DNA of 64,000 nucleotides from Rhynchosporium graminicola (GCA_900074885.1 FJUW01000004.1:496001-560000); one strand, 5' to 3'. Positions 20,838 through 34,421 are shown, numbered from the stretch's first letter. The notes: a model not told the origin generated them from the sequence alone. Numbers and translations: made by a program.

Positions 20838-23252
20838 ATGGGCTTCCCATCAATAGTCAGCATTGCTGGCTTAGCAGCAGCATCTCTTACCTCTCCCCTA
20901 GATAGCGAAGCTAGCCACAGCCAGATCCGCTTCCGATCCACCAAGACCATCAATTCAGAATCTCTTCACAACATTCACCTTGAGTACACCAAGACCGACT
21001 TCATTGGCGATTTATCAGTTCTCTATGGCGACTGCCAATCTTCTACGACTCAAAAACACCACCATTTCATTGGTCGAACTGATATCAGTGCCAAGTCTCG
21101 CCCTGAAAGATTCGTGTGGTCAGTTCCACGGGATGCTTTCAGCGGAGGTTGCATTCATGCTTTCTCTGGTGAGAAGCTGGTCGGAAGATCTGTCGCAATC
21201 ACGATTGAAGCTCCTTTGAAGAAGAGACAGGTCATTGCCGATGTGGCTGACATTTCGGGACCTTGGTTTGATGGTGTAGCTTACATGGCTTCGAAGCCAG
21301 AGAGCAGTGTATTTGTTGCGGAAGCCAAGAACAAGTGTGAGTATCGCTGGTCGCTATGAGTGTGCAGTGTCTAACTGAGAAAAGCTATCGCAATAATCGG
21401 TGGCGGTAGCTCCGGTTTGCTGACAAGTCACTTGTTGCAATCTGTCGGTATCGAGAACTGGCAAATCATGGAGTCTAGCCAACGCATCGGGGGGTAAGCT
21501 TGCAATTCCATATTTCTTTATATAATCAACTGTGCTAAGAATGCTAGACGGATCCGTACAAAGTATCTAAACGGATCTAAACCCGAAGACTACCAGTATC
21601 AAGAGATGGGTCCAATGAGATGTGAGTCTAGGCTTATGTGACAGTATTTGCCATCAACTGACACAATCGATAGTTCCTGTGAGCTTGACTTACCACGATA
21701 GTGGAGAGACTCTCGAGATCAAAGACCATGAGATGGTCTTTCAACTGGGCGAGGTTCTCAACGCTATGAACAAAGACAATCCGGAACTTGCAGTCAACTT
21801 CATTCCTTGGATTCAAAGCAGTCCAAAGTAGGTACAACAAGCCTTCCAAAGAGTTCAGAAACGTTAGCTCATTTGCGTCACAGTGCTCCTATCACCTCAA
21901 ACGGTGTCCGCTTGCCTAACGGCCAAGCCCCAAGTAAGTCCCAAGTTGCAGCAAACTCATCTCTCGCCGGTGTGGCCCAGGCTTCTTCAAATGCCACCGA
22001 ACTAGCCTATGCCAAAGCGGCTGTGGAGAAATTTTATGGCCTGGATCGTAACAAGACCAGAGAGTTTGCTTCCAACATTTATCTTGCCCACAAGCACGCC
22101 ATAGAAAATGGGCATTTTGACTTTTCGGTTGCAAACTACCTTCGATATAAGCTTGGGTAAGGATATCACTCCAAGTAAGCGCATATTGTTATCTAACTCT
22201 CGGATGCAGTATATCATTGAACGTCACAGACTTCATCGGAGGCGCTGGTGGACATCCTATGTGGGAGTACGAAGATGTATACTTTGCCGCGTAAGTTAAC
22301 ATTGATCTCCTTGCTCCACGACAATTGGCTAAGTTGATCTCGCCTAGAACAACCTGGAGAACTATTGACAAAGGTCTTGAGTCTCTCCCCCGAGCATTCC
22401 TCCCTCATGTACAGAATAAGACGACTTTTGGCCGGATCGTCTCGGGCCTCACTTATATCCCTGAAACGGACAAGATCTCTGTTAAATGGCGCGATGCCGA
22501 CGACAAGCTGTCGATGGAGACCAAGAGTGCTGAATTTGACTATGCCGTAGTCGCAGCACCATTCTCCAAAGTCAGACTTTGGAGGACTCCTCGTAAGTCA
22601 TTTTCTTCCGTTAGCAGATGGTATGATACTGTCACTCACCAGAGCAGCCTACTCTTCCCTCCTCTCCCGCGCAATTGCAACCATGAACTACTCGCCTAGC
22701 TGCAAGCTCAGTCTTCACTACAAAACCCGATTCTGGGAGCACATGAACCCACCTATAATAGGAGGTTGTGGATCAACCGACATCCCAGGTGTAGGTTCCG
22801 TCTGCTACCCAGCCTACAAGATCAACTCCACGGGGCCAGGTGTAATCCTAGCATCCTACATCTCCGGTACACCCGCCGTATCAGTACAATCTCTCTCGGA
22901 AGAAGACCACGTCGCTATGATCCAGCGCGCCATGATCGAGATTCACGGTCCTATCGCCGCCGAACAATGGACTGGAAACTACGACAGACAATGTTGGCAA
23001 GTGGACGAACATCAAGCCGGTGCTTGGGCGTCCCCGCTTGTCGGACAACAGGATCTATTCTTACCAGCGTATTATAACACGGAATTCAAGACGGTTTTCA
23101 TTGGTGAGCATACGAGTTATACGCATGCGTGGATTTACTCGGCGCTGGATTCGGCGGTTAGGGGAACAGTGCAGGTACTGCTTGATATGGGGTTGGTAGA
23201 CGAGGCCAAGACTATAGTAACGACTTGGATGGGGAGGTGGATTACTTTATAG
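20838..23252 (+). CDS. Secreted L-amino-acid oxidase (FAD amine oxidase)
   Basis: Flavoenzyme that oxidatively deaminates amino acids to keto acids, ammonia and hydrogen peroxide. Eight exons: 20838-21336, 21385-21493, 21548-21621, 21674-21827, 21884-22156, 22210-22290, 22348-22592 and 22648-23252, giving 679 aa. An N-terminal hydrophobic stretch (residues 1-18) reads as a signal peptide. About 145 residues of poorly conserved prodomain-like sequence follow. Then comes the Rossmann FAD motif IAIIGGGSSG (about 168-177) with an acidic residue and IGGRIRT downstream. The C-terminal FAD-binding block GEHTSYTHAWIYSALDSAVRG is intact. Introns are about 48-57 bp. The acceptor before exon 8 could be 3 nt earlier (Pro or Ala at the junction). 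A role in nitrogen acquisition or peroxide production is inferred from the family. Confidence 0.92.
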
Positions 23253-23838
23253 ACAGTGATAGAGAGAGTGCTTGGATAGAGTATTAGAGATGGGCTGATG
23301 AATGATGAGAAATGAATGTTTAAAATTTGGGAATTTTCCGTGCTGCTCTCACTTAGCTTTTCCCTAGGTCAACACACCGAAACCGTGTATGAATCGTTCT
23401 TCACATTGCATCGGCAATACCGAGGCGAAGCGGGGCTTTCCTACTCGCGAATGCTCTGCCGTTATTGATGCATGAGGGAGTTTCTATGCTGCTGAAAAAG
23501 TAGGACTTTGTTTGGTTATCTTGCCTTATGATCGAGCTACCAATGGAGAGGATAATCTTATAACATGGTAAAGAGGAAGGTTAAGACGTCAAGTCTCTGA
23601 TGTAGAATAAGCTCATATATGTCCCTTGAGTAGGAGCTGTTGGGGAAAATGCATTTCTGGAAATCTGTGATTTGAATTCCTCGAGTATACTGAGAATGGT
23701 CTTCAGTATTTGGTATCGTAAACCCTGTTGAGATATTCTAGGTATATGCAACAACGCCCAACATCGCGTAATTCGAATCATCATGCCTCGAACGCCATCC
23801 TAATGCCATTTGTGTCTCCAAGACAAGGAAATGAAAGA
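23253..23838. other. Convergent intergenic region
   Basis: A 586 bp stretch between two gene 3' ends. I see only chance-size open frames. Confidence 0.5.
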
Positions 23839-25119
23839 TCATGCCAGCCCAAGCCTTTCCAGGAGTTCGAGACTAGTAGCCTCTGCCTTAGCTTGCTCAA
23901 GCTGCCGCCTCTCCTTGATTCCTAACTGTACTGGGTAATGTGTCTGAAGGTATTGCATAACTTCATCAGCCTCAGTGTAGCGGTGCTGCAGAAGAAGTAA
24001 TTTGGCGGTATCGAGACCGACTTGGATGTTTGAGGACTCGATAAAGATGGTACGCTGGGATCGAGTTTCCTCTGGCGAGCTCTTCTTCAACTGGATGTTT
24101 CGTATGTAGTTAAGTACCAAGTCTGGACTGGGTTTGGTTGGATGGTGTAAACTGAGAAAGGCATAGTATCGTGTAGGAGACCTCGTTATAACGGGTATTA
24201 GACTGAGGAATGATTCAAAGGCAGCTTCGCTTGGTGGTGGCCGAGTACGACTGGGCATAATAGATGATCGTATCAAGAATCGTCCTGGTGTACCAAGAAT
24301 CGCAAGCATATCGCGTGTAGCTAAGCCACCAAGGTATCCAGCGGCTCTGGACAAGGTGACGTATGCTGCATCTAGACTCGTAGAACTGTCGGTATTTGCT
24401 GCTTCGGCCTTCACGAGGTATAGCAAGGGCATGGCAAACTCAATCTGAGCTCGAGCGATGGCTTGGCTAGAATTAAGGAATACCTCCGAGAAGTTCTGCA
24501 GCGACTTCTTGATCCATTTCCAAGCAGACTCTTGCAATCCTTCAGCAACCATGTATTCCATCATGATTTTGACAAATTCCTGGTCCTTGAGAAATTCATT
24601 CGAGTTGGTCGTGCCGCTCGAAACAAGCCATTTCAGTACTTGAAGCCCAGCTCCAGATTCTTTCATCCCATCTCTGATAACTAAAACAGATGATTCTACT
24701 ATCTGCTTCTTCTTCGCTGCCAAACAAGCCCTTGCGTAACTCGTTGTCATCATGCCATTTGCCACTGCTTGACTAAAGACATCCATAGGATCCCTTAAAG
24801 TTCCTGAAGTTCCATTCCTTTTCCCGGTCCCAGGACTAACGCTGAATAGAGGATTCGTTAGCACAGAGTGCATGTGCCGATCTGTAGGGTTCTTGTCATG
24901 ATCTGAAAGGGATGAACGGCGCGCTGAATGAGTAGATTTCTGGTCTGTATTGCTATCGGTTCGGAACATGGGATGTTCTAAGTCGAGTTGCTGCCGAAAG
25001 GATGTAGAAAGAAGATTGAGAAGTTGAGTTGATTGACGTGGAGTCAGAGGTAACGGCTGGTGGAGCTTATTGAGGATAGGCATAGGCCGGAAGAGGAGGG
25101 ATGACGAAGGGCGGAACAT
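23839..25119 (-). CDS. Conserved-looking hypothetical protein, 426 aa
   Basis: A single uninterrupted exon from ATG at 25119 to a stop at 23839. The first about 45 residues are rich in Arg, Leu and Pro with few acidic residues (LLFRPMPILNKLHQPLPLTP), compatible with a mitochondrial presequence. A disordered Ser/Asp/Thr stretch follows (about 50-110). The rest is alternating hydrophobic and charged sequence, likely alpha-helical and repeat-like (for example MMTTSYARACLAAKKKQI and LDTAKLLLLQHRYTEADEVM), reminiscent of TPR/Sel1-type helices. I do not recognise the family and infer no function. Codon use is ordinary. It is divergent from DEF1 across 897 bp. Confidence 0.85.
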   Translation of the reverse strand: MFRPSSSLLFRPMPILNKLHQPLPLTPRQSTQLLNLLSTSFRQQLDLEHPMFRTDSNTDQKSTHSARRSSLSDHDKNPTDRHMHSVLTNPLFSVSPGTGKRNGTSGTLRDPMDVFSQAVANGMMTTSYARACLAAKKKQIVESSVLVIRDGMKESGAGLQVLKWLVSSGTTNSNEFLKDQEFVKIMMEYMVAEGLQESAWKWIKKSLQNFSEVFLNSSQAIARAQIEFAMPLLYLVKAEAANTDSSTSLDAAYVTLSRAAGYLGGLATRDMLAILGTPGRFLIRSSIMPSRTRPPPSEAAFESFLSLIPVITRSPTRYYAFLSLHHPTKPSPDLVLNYIRNIQLKKSSPEETRSQRTIFIESSNIQVGLDTAKLLLLQHRYTEADEVMQYLQTHYPVQLGIKERRQLEQAKAEATSLELLERLGLA

Positions 25120-26016
25120 AGTGGCGAAATAATGAGAATTGAGTGATTGCTAAAGGATCTCGCAAAGGCGGTGTTATTTCGTGTTTCCCATGAGAGTTCG
25201 ATCCTATAGAAATCGAAGTGTCGATTTCGCCTCCCAAGTGCAGATGTGATTCCAACACTTATGACTACCAACCAGAGCCAGAGTTTATTCCTGAATCAAT
25301 GCTGCCGAGTGTACTGCACTGTCTTATCTTGGTACCCCCTACCTAGCTATTCGGTCCAAGATTCTCCAGCTTTGCAGGTGCAGCCCAGCTTCCAACAGGT
25401 TCTTGATCCTTTGGCTAGACAAGTGAATCGCTGATTGCCTTCGCGCAAGTGCTCGAGGTCTCAGGGTAGGTAATTGGGCGCGTCGGAAAGAGGATTGTCG
25501 AATTTGCGATGGCAACGTCGTGTATCTGCTTTAGAGGTCGTCCAAAGAGAGCTTGGGGTCACCGGGGACCCCTCTCCTGCATGTGAGGGATGTGAGCTGG
25601 GAAGAGTGGGGCCAGTTCATGCTGTTGAACAATCACGTGCACTGTCGCAGGTGAAACAATTTGGCCGTAACTTCTGCAAAGGCGTGCTTTTTAAGGCGGC
25701 GAAAAGCATGAAAGAAATAGTAAATCTTTCCATAGTTTTACCCAGTCAATTTCAATTAATCTTCACATCTCAATCGCACACTGTCATTCAGCCTCGTAGA
25801 CACCCGACGTGACGCAGTTCAGTTCACAAGCCGCCCGCTAAAGATTTGGTGCCTGATCGGCTGCGAAGGCTGTAGCATCATTCTTTCCGCAGCAACATTC
25901 TCCAACCTCAACTCAGACCATCCCCTAAAGCTTCTCAACTTCACCCTTTACAACCCTCTTGCACATTTTCTTCTTTCTGTCTGCCTTCACATTTACACAT
26001 AATCTGACACTTTGAA
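25120..26016. promoter_or_regulatory. Shared upstream region of the hypothetical gene and DEF1
   Basis: An 897 bp divergent intergenic stretch. The part just before DEF1 (25890-26010) is C/T-rich on the plus strand (for example TTCTTCTTTCTGTCTGCC), a common feature of fungal core promoters and 5' UTRs. No specific operator was identified. Confidence 0.5.
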
Positions 26017-28980
26017 ATGTCAGAGGTGCAATCTCGACCAGCTGCGCCTCGGGGCAGAGGTTCAGCTCGAGGAGGGAGAGGAGGTTTCTCTTCCCGGGGA
26101 GGTCGCGGCGGCATTAGAGGTCACGCAACCAATGGCGACAAGACAGATTCCACAGCAGCACCAATTGAGGATAATGGGGAAGTAGGCCAACTGAAGAGAA
26201 AGTATGGCAGCAAGGTCACAACCATTCAGGAGATGTTTCCCGATTGGACAGATGAGGACGTCGTATTTGCTCTTCAGGAGACCGATGGAGATCTTGAGAC
26301 TACGGTTGATCGCATTACTGATGGTACGTCTCCCCTGGAAGCAGGATCTGCTGAGCATCAGTCATCTGAAAGTCTGCTGCTAACTTTATCTTATAGGCAC
26401 AATTACTCAATGGGGAGAGGTGTCGAAGGGAAAGAAAGATCGATCCAAGACTAAAGCGAAGGACGCTTCAACCATCACATCTTTCGGTGACTCTAACAAC
26501 CAGGCCAGAGTTTCACGTGGCGGTCGAGCTGGATTCGATGCTTCCAGAGGAGGTCGTGGTCGTGCTACAGAACGAGGAGGTAGAGGTGGACGAGTTCGCG
26601 CACCAACAAATGGCGTTCGCAAGGAGAACGCTGTCGAAACTTCTACTCCAACTCTCGAATCCACTGCATGGGATACTGCTCCAGCAGGCGAGTCATCCTG
26701 GGATACCCCAAATGCCAATGAAGATAGCTCGGATGCTACAAAGCCAGCACAAGAGAGCTGGGGTTCAGCCGCGACAGGAGCTGCTGTTGCAACCGTATCG
26801 GCAGCCGCCCAGGTTACTTCGAGCGTCATCCCGGACGGTGTCAAGAAGAGCTGGGCAAGCATTTTCGCGCCTGCTCCAACTCCCAAGAAGGCGCCAGAGC
26901 CAGTTGCCGAAAAGTATGTTCTTGAACTCGTCAAATTCGAGCTTTTCACTAATCAGTTCTCAGGCCTGCCGAACCAATCAAGGTCGAAGAGCCCGTCGAA
27001 GCTACTATACAAGACCCCGAACCTACAATTCCCGAACCTGCCCCCGTTGACCAAGTTGAACCTACCCCCGTCGAAGCACCCGTTGTTCCCGAACCAGAAG
27101 TCCAGATCACGCCCTCGAAAGATGAATTGACGGAGGATAATCTTGAGCAGCTCCCAGATACTTCGGCACCTGCACCTACCGCAACCGCAGCAAGTACTAC
27201 GGCCAGCTCCTGGGATCCTCGAAGTGCGGCAGCTACTCCATACTCTAATTTGCAATCCACTGCACAGGCAATCCGGCCTCCCACAAGCGGTTTCCAAGCT
27301 TCTGCGCTGAAGGCGACTGGATCTTCTGCACGAACTCCCAGCTTCCAACGCCGGGTCCTCGATCAGGAGGAGGCTGTTCGTATGCCAGGAAATCGTGAGG
27401 TGGAGCGAACTGCTGTTCAGTTTGGCGCATTCAATCTGAATGGCTCTGGCGAAGAGGATGTTGACGGAGATCGTGAAGAGGCTGAAACCCGTGCTCAACC
27501 ACCACAGCACTCCCCAGTGGCCCCAAGAGCTGCTCTTCCCCCTGCTCCTCCTCAGCCAGCTGCTGTTCCCGAGAGCATTGCGCCTCCAAAGCAGCCAACT
27601 GGTTTGCCAGCAGCTACCCCAACAGCCGCCCCAGGCCTCCCATCGCCTGCTCCTCACGCCAGTGCTCAGGCCACGGCTCATCAGGGACCTCAAGGAAATG
27701 GCCAATACAGTCAATATGGTCGATATGGCCAGACTGGTGTCCAGGAATCCTCCTTGCCTCCTAAGCCATATGATGCTTTCAGTCAACAGGCTCCTTCCAC
27801 CCAAAGCCCTTTCGAAGGTTACCCATCTCAACCATCTCAGTCTCAGCAACAGTCTGGGGCTTTTTCTTCCGCTCCCAACGAATATTCTTCGTACTACACC
27901 GCCGATGCCCAGCAGCGCAATGCTTACAACAGCTACTATCAGCAGCAGTACGGTCAGCAACCAGGATCCCAAACGCAAGATGGTCCTGCCTCTCAACAGC
28001 GTGGATATCCTGGATATAACGTTCCACAAGCTGAGAATTCTTCCCAGTTCCCCCAGAGTGCTGCCCAAACAACTCAATCCCGGTACGCAACTGCCGGAGA
28101 AGGTCAGAACAGCGGCCATAGCACTCCAAATCCAGTCGCCCAGAGCCAGCAACCAGCTGCTTCCCAAGGTGCTCAACCTCAACCAGGCCACCAGCAACCA
28201 TCGCAAGGCGGCCAGTACCCATACGGCCATCCGTACTATCAAAACCCTTATTATGCTAATGCTTGGAACCAATACCAACAACAAGGCTACGGGGGTAACT
28301 ACCCAGGTGGCCCATACGGGGTAAAAGGCGGACATCAACCATACCAAGGCTATGGAATGTCACCTGCCGCACCCTACGAACATACTGCATCTCCAGCTGC
28401 AGGTGGTTTTGGTGCTTCTTCGCTTCATGGTCGGGAGAGCGCTCTTGGAGGAGGTCTCTCTGAGTATAACCGCACGGGCTCTGCTCAGGCATCTCAGACT
28501 CCTCAAGCTATTGGAGGTAGTGGGGCTTTTGGTGGACACGATGCATTCGGTCGTGGATCTTCTTACCAGGGTCAAGGCCAACAGCACTACAACAGTCAAC
28601 AGGGTGCTCAACCAGGCAGTGATGACTTGAAGCCGTTCGGAGAGTCTAAGGCTTCGAATGGCCCAAGCCCTTCGCTTCAAGGGGGTCGACCAGGGTCCGC
28701 CACGAACGCTACTTCTGGATCAGCTCTTCCTCCTACCCAAACTCAGACTGGATATGGTGGATATCCAGCTCATCTTCAACAACCTGGACAAGGCCTTCAC
28801 GCCAATCAAACTGGCAGTGGATACGGTGGTCTTGGAGGAGCCGGTGGTCACCAGGCCGGCGGACAAGTTCACCAAAACAGCCAATACGGAGGTTATCAAG
28901 CTTTCGCTGGCAGCTATGGCGGCTACGGTAATAGCCAGCAGCAGCAACGTGGTGGATGGGGCGGCAACTACGGACACTAA
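26017..28980 (+). CDS. DEF1: RNA polymerase II degradation factor Def1 (CUE domain)
   Basis: Def1 promotes ubiquitin-dependent removal of stalled RNA polymerase II. Three exons, 26017-26323, 26397-26913 and 26964-28980, give 946 aa. An RGG/Gly-Arg-rich N-terminus (residues about 10-40) precedes the CUE ubiquitin-binding fold: VTTIQEMFPDWTDEDVVFAL followed by ETDGDLETTVDRITDG, about 67-103. A second Arg-Gly-rich patch lies near 150-190. The long C-terminal region (about 430-946) is low-complexity, dominated by Gln, Gly, Tyr, Ser and Pro with many QQ, SQ and YGG motifs, as in yeast Def1, whose Gln-rich tail is processed by the proteasome. Both introns have canonical ends. Long antisense frames across the Gln-rich exon are compositional shadows. 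Confidence 0.94.
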
Positions 28981-30405
28981 TCGGCCACACGCTTGTAGCC
29001 GTACGTCCTTTGGTACAACTTTGCCGCCGCTGGGGCTGTAATATTTACCAAAACCTGTGTTACTACTACAATCAACTTTCTTCTTTCCGCCATCGTGATA
29101 TGTTTCTGCTGCATTTCCGCTCAACGATGCAAACTGGGAGACAAATGGGAAACTGGGAATTGGGAAAGCTGTATCGGACGGACTTGGTCATCAAATCGAA
29201 TCAGTGGGCGAGTTGTGATCGTGATTCTATCGGAAATTTTCCGTTTCTTCTGTTGTAATTGTCTACGGCGACAGGGCTGGTCTGGAAAGGATGCGAATGG
29301 TCTTATTCTGACCACCAACTAGCAAGCCAATAATGGCAAAATCCGCAGGATGCAACAACCAACAACTGTTTTCAATTAGTTTCTCAATAGAAGTCAAAAG
29401 TCGTAATCGAAATCAGTTATTCCACTGTGCCTGTGATCTATTCGATCTGGCTTGTCCAACGTATTAAGAGCAGTGTAAACGAGACAACTGTTCGCCCAAC
29501 ATACCAACGCGCAAACAATCAGCAAGATGAATGAGGTTTTTTCAGATATTGGTATGCCAGTTGCAAATATCGAATAAGCTCAATAATTACTTATTAATAG
29601 AGACTTCGATATAATATCATCATACAATACTCCATCATATCATGAAGGGTGGAAGAACGCTCAACACAACCTAAAGCTCCTGATAACAAAGAGAATATAT
29701 CGAGTAAACTTCCTTCTCCCCGACACGTTAAAAAGAGATTTGTCTTCGGCGACCGATGGCTTTCTTGAAGTTGGTGTCTGAACCCATCTTCTGTTTCCTC
29801 GGCTGAGAAAAAAGCTTGTGTATGTGGCTCGAGTCTTGGAGTCCTTGTAGGAAAATTGAACTTGGCTATTTGGTTATTAGAAGATGGGAAAATTTCATGC
29901 TCTCTAAGGACACTCTTTATTTACCTTGATCTAAAGTGATACAGCAAGAAGTCATGTGTTTGATCCATCGTGTATTATAGCCGGACCGCATCCTGCAAGC
30001 TTGAGGGCTTACTCACCACTGTTCATTAGAGTGAAACGAAGAGTACCTCCGGCGTACACGCCAAAGATGTGAAGGCGTGGCGTTAAAAAACAACCGCTTG
30101 CCTGAGACCTCGAGTTAGTAAGGAATGGACTTGACAAGCAGATAAATATTTTCTTTTCCTCGAAATTTACATTTGGCAAGATCACTGCTATGCCTCATAA
30201 GGAAGTGAGTGGCCCTATCCTCTCACGTTATCTTCCTTCCCCGTAATGAACAAGTCATGGAAAAACTTTGATTTGCCTGACCAGATGTGAACTCCTCCCA
30301 ATGCAGGGCACTCTTTCTACGTATTTCCTGAAGTCTCTCTTTCTCACACATCCACTCATGCTGCTGTCCCCTCCATCCTTCGCCTACGTGGCTATTCCCC
30401 ACTGT
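28981..30405. other. Convergent intergenic region with possible spliced minus-strand transcript
   Basis: A 1.4 kb stretch between the 3' ends of DEF1 and ERV29. A minus-strand intron with GTAAAT, a perfect TACTAAC branch site and a CTCAG acceptor lies at about 30097-30165, followed by a GTGAGT donor near 30017. The flanking exons do not make a recognisable protein. A 109-codon minus-strand frame without ATG runs from about 29916 to 29590. A non-coding RNA or an unrecognised small gene is possible. Confidence 0.4.
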
Positions 30406-31549
<1,144 letters not shown>

Positions 31550-32249
31550 TGTCGCAGCCCGGCTGGAAGTTGCACCTAATCGTCGCTTGATATATGATCC
31601 AGTCAAGGACAGAAAGTAAGATTCGATTGGTGGTGGAAAGTACTGGGGACCGACTCGAAATGAAGGATTGCTGGAATGTTGAGGTGGATATACAGCTTGG
31701 GAGTAAGCTCTGAGCTATTGCCGAGAACAACTGGCCTCAACGACGGGCCCGCAAGCGCCAAGCTTCTTTGTTACCCGCCAGTTAGTAGCCTCGTCTGAGG
31801 GTCTGAAGCTGGACTCGGTGTGCAATAAGCAAGTTTACAAGTTATGATACAAAAGCTATACAAATCTCAAAATTCAGACTATAAGTGGAATATCTGGACA
31901 AGGCAATAATAATCGCCCCTTGGTGACAGAACATCATAACGCCTTGGTTTCAAGGGGCTCATGGTCTCTAACAGAATTTAGGAAATTTGCGGGAGAATCA
32001 GACCCTCTGCCTCGAATTCAAATTCTACGTCTCGCCTCGCCTCCCGATAGATGTACTGGCCTATGAAGATCTCATCGAATTCCATAACTACAGCTGATGT
32101 TTGCTGCTTCTTGGCTATTGACTTAACACTCCATTGAATCCATGTAGTTCAATATCATGTCACAATGCTGCATGCCTTTCTAGGGGAATCATCACTTCAT
32201 ACCATCCATCAACCGACAAATCCCCTCACAACCTCCTAGCATTTCGTGC
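31550..32249. other. Intergenic upstream of ERV29 and downstream of verprolin
   Basis: A 700 bp stretch. No supported gene; expected to hold the ERV29 promoter and the verprolin 3' UTR. Confidence 0.5.
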
Positions 32250-33973
32250 CTAACTGAAATTACTCAAATTTAATGGCACACTGCTACCACGACCTGCACG
32301 GTACCTCTTCGCACCTCCTACAAAATCCCTTGGTTTTGGCAACGTGTTCTCGTCTTGGAATTTCCACCTCGGATCGTTGATAAATATCCTCCTTGCAGGT
32401 TCTGAAGTCCCAGAATTTCGATTAGGGCTAGGATTATTTGGTAGCCCTCCGTTTGAAGATAGAGTGTATGAACTTGAGTCTACAGGTCTCATGGGCTGAG
32501 CTGCTGGTCTCGCACTAGGTGGTGGTGGTGCTGAGCTCGGAGGGGGAGGAACTAAAGCCGGAGAAGCCTTCAACTGAAGGTTAGCAAGTCAAGTACCACG
32601 AGAAATTTTTTGGGGTGATCTCCGAAAATGATCACCTGAGCAAAAGATATAGATGTCTTACCTGTCCAGCAGCACGAATAGCTGCTTGCATAGCAAGACT
32701 CTGACCAGCACCATTGGTAGATGGTGGTGAAGTAGGAGGTGGAAGAGCCTGCGATCGACTTGGACCATTCATTGGCGGTCTAGGAGCACTCGCTTGCGGT
32801 GGTGGGGGAGGAAGAGGCGCGTTTGAAGACGGCAATGGGGGTGGAGGCGGCGCACTCGAGGATGGTAAAGGAGGTGGAGGTGCATTTGAAGAGGGCGGTG
32901 GCGGAGGGCGAGCAGCTATTGCTGAAGGTGGAGGAGGTGCCGAAGATGGAGGCGGCTGAAGATTCGAAGGCTTGCGTGATGTCGGAGGAGGAATTGGAGG
33001 TTTCTTTCCAATGGGCGGAGGTGGCCCACGCAACGATGCCGATGAATTGGGTCTGGGTAAAGCAGGTCCACCAGTTTTCCGGAGGTTTGCTATAGAGGGC
33101 GTAAAAGCCAATGGTCTTGCTTGCCCATTTTGACTTCCATGCAATGGAGGTGCTGCACTTGGAGGCCGTGGAGCAGAAGTCGCAGGCGGCTTTGGTGCAG
33201 AGCTTCGTGATGACTCTGGATCTGACGTATATGAGGAGTCACGATTTGCTGAAAGAACGTTAGTTTGTAACATTGACGTTCAGTAAGGCCATACCTCCAG
33301 TTTCTACCCCTCCACCTCGTTTCTTCAACTTGGGCATGCCCCCTGCGAACAGCCCTCCTAACTGTGGTGGTTGCTCCATTCCAGTAGCTCCGCTCGATTC
33401 CCTTCCACTTTGATCGCTATTACTTCGTGCTCTGCTTGCTCCTCCAGGCGGCTTCAGCATGCCCGGAACCGGCGGCGCTCCTGCAACTGGACCAGATCCT
33501 CCTGAACCTCCTGAAACTTTCCCAACTATTGGTGCTGATCGATCGTTCGTGACAGCCTTTTTCAGTTGTTTGCCTTTTGATATGTCTGACAATAAAGCTC
33601 CCTGTGTATAATTAGCATGCTGGAGTGACTCGTTGAAAGACTATGGAGTGAATCGGGCGTTGCTACGACGGCTGGGGGCTTCACCCTGTTGCCTGCTGGC
33701 GGTCTTGATGGCATGTTTCCTGGTGGTGGAGGACTGAACAACAAATATTAATTTATGGATTTTGAATTTTACAGTGAATCATGAGGCTTCGCAAACGTAC
33801 GGTGGTGGGGGGCCTCCGCCCATAGCTGCTGTAGCAATGTGTTAACTTATGTCTTTGCGTGACTTGGTAACTGGACCTACGAGGCGGCGGTGGAGGAGGC
33901 TTCTCATATCATTAGCATCCGAAATCTTTTAATATTCCCATTCCAAGTAATAACTTACAGGTGGTGGTGGCAT
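32250..33973 (-). CDS. VRP1: Verprolin (WIP-family actin regulator)
   Basis: WIP/verprolin binds actin and stabilises WASP at endocytic actin patches. Seven exons: 33973-33959 (15 nt), 33902-33881 (22 nt), 33828-33801 (28 nt), 33733-33685 (49 nt), 33601-33295, 33248-32662 and 32573-32250, giving 443 aa. The N-terminus is poly-proline with a PPAMGGG patch. The WH2 actin-binding motif GALLSDISKGKQLKKAVTND begins at residue 39, immediately after the fourth exon. The middle is a long run of PPPPP profilin/SH3-type motifs. Near the C-terminus, DPRWKFQDENTLPKPRDF matches the WASP-binding motif of WIP proteins. The junction after exon 4 could use a GT 21 nt further downstream; I chose the one giving the family-typical NRGALL. 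Confidence 0.92.
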
Positions 33974-34421
33974 TTTCGCAAAATGTTGTCTGAAGTACTC
34001 GGAATCGAAGTGATGCCTCTTAGAAGGACATAGAAGTTTGATGCGAGTAGCAATGCGATTTCGGAGTTGTGGCACTCAATGCAATCCAATCCAACAGAAG
34101 ATAGCGGTATAGTAAATAATGCGTAGGACAGGATAAGTCGTGATTCCTTTCTATCATGGATTTCGAAGGTCCGCGTTCAATTACAAGACGCGATATGGAC
34201 CTCTCACGATTTGAGCTTCCTGCGGATCGTCGTCACAAAGACCACGCGTTTATGTCAGCGGCAGGGATCTGCAGCCCAGGGTGCCTGCTCTAGTGCTACC
34301 TACCCACCTAGTTTCAGCTGTAAAGCTACTACATTTCCATTTCTAGCGCACAGCTCGCACCTCTACTTTGAGCGAGTAGCAATCAGTGCGTCAAGAATTG
34401 AGGTTCGAATCTTCAAAAATC
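33974..34421. promoter_or_regulatory. Shared upstream region of verprolin and the mitochondrial-type membrane protein
   Basis: A 448 bp divergent region. A plus-strand open frame (34211-34750) runs from here into the next gene in another frame and is not supported. Confidence 0.5.

Noticed and set aside
26953..28347. 464-codon minus-strand open frame opposite DEF1
   Set aside because: It is a compositional shadow of the Gln/Pro/Gly-rich third DEF1 exon; its Leu/Trp/Arg/Ser-rich product has no family features.
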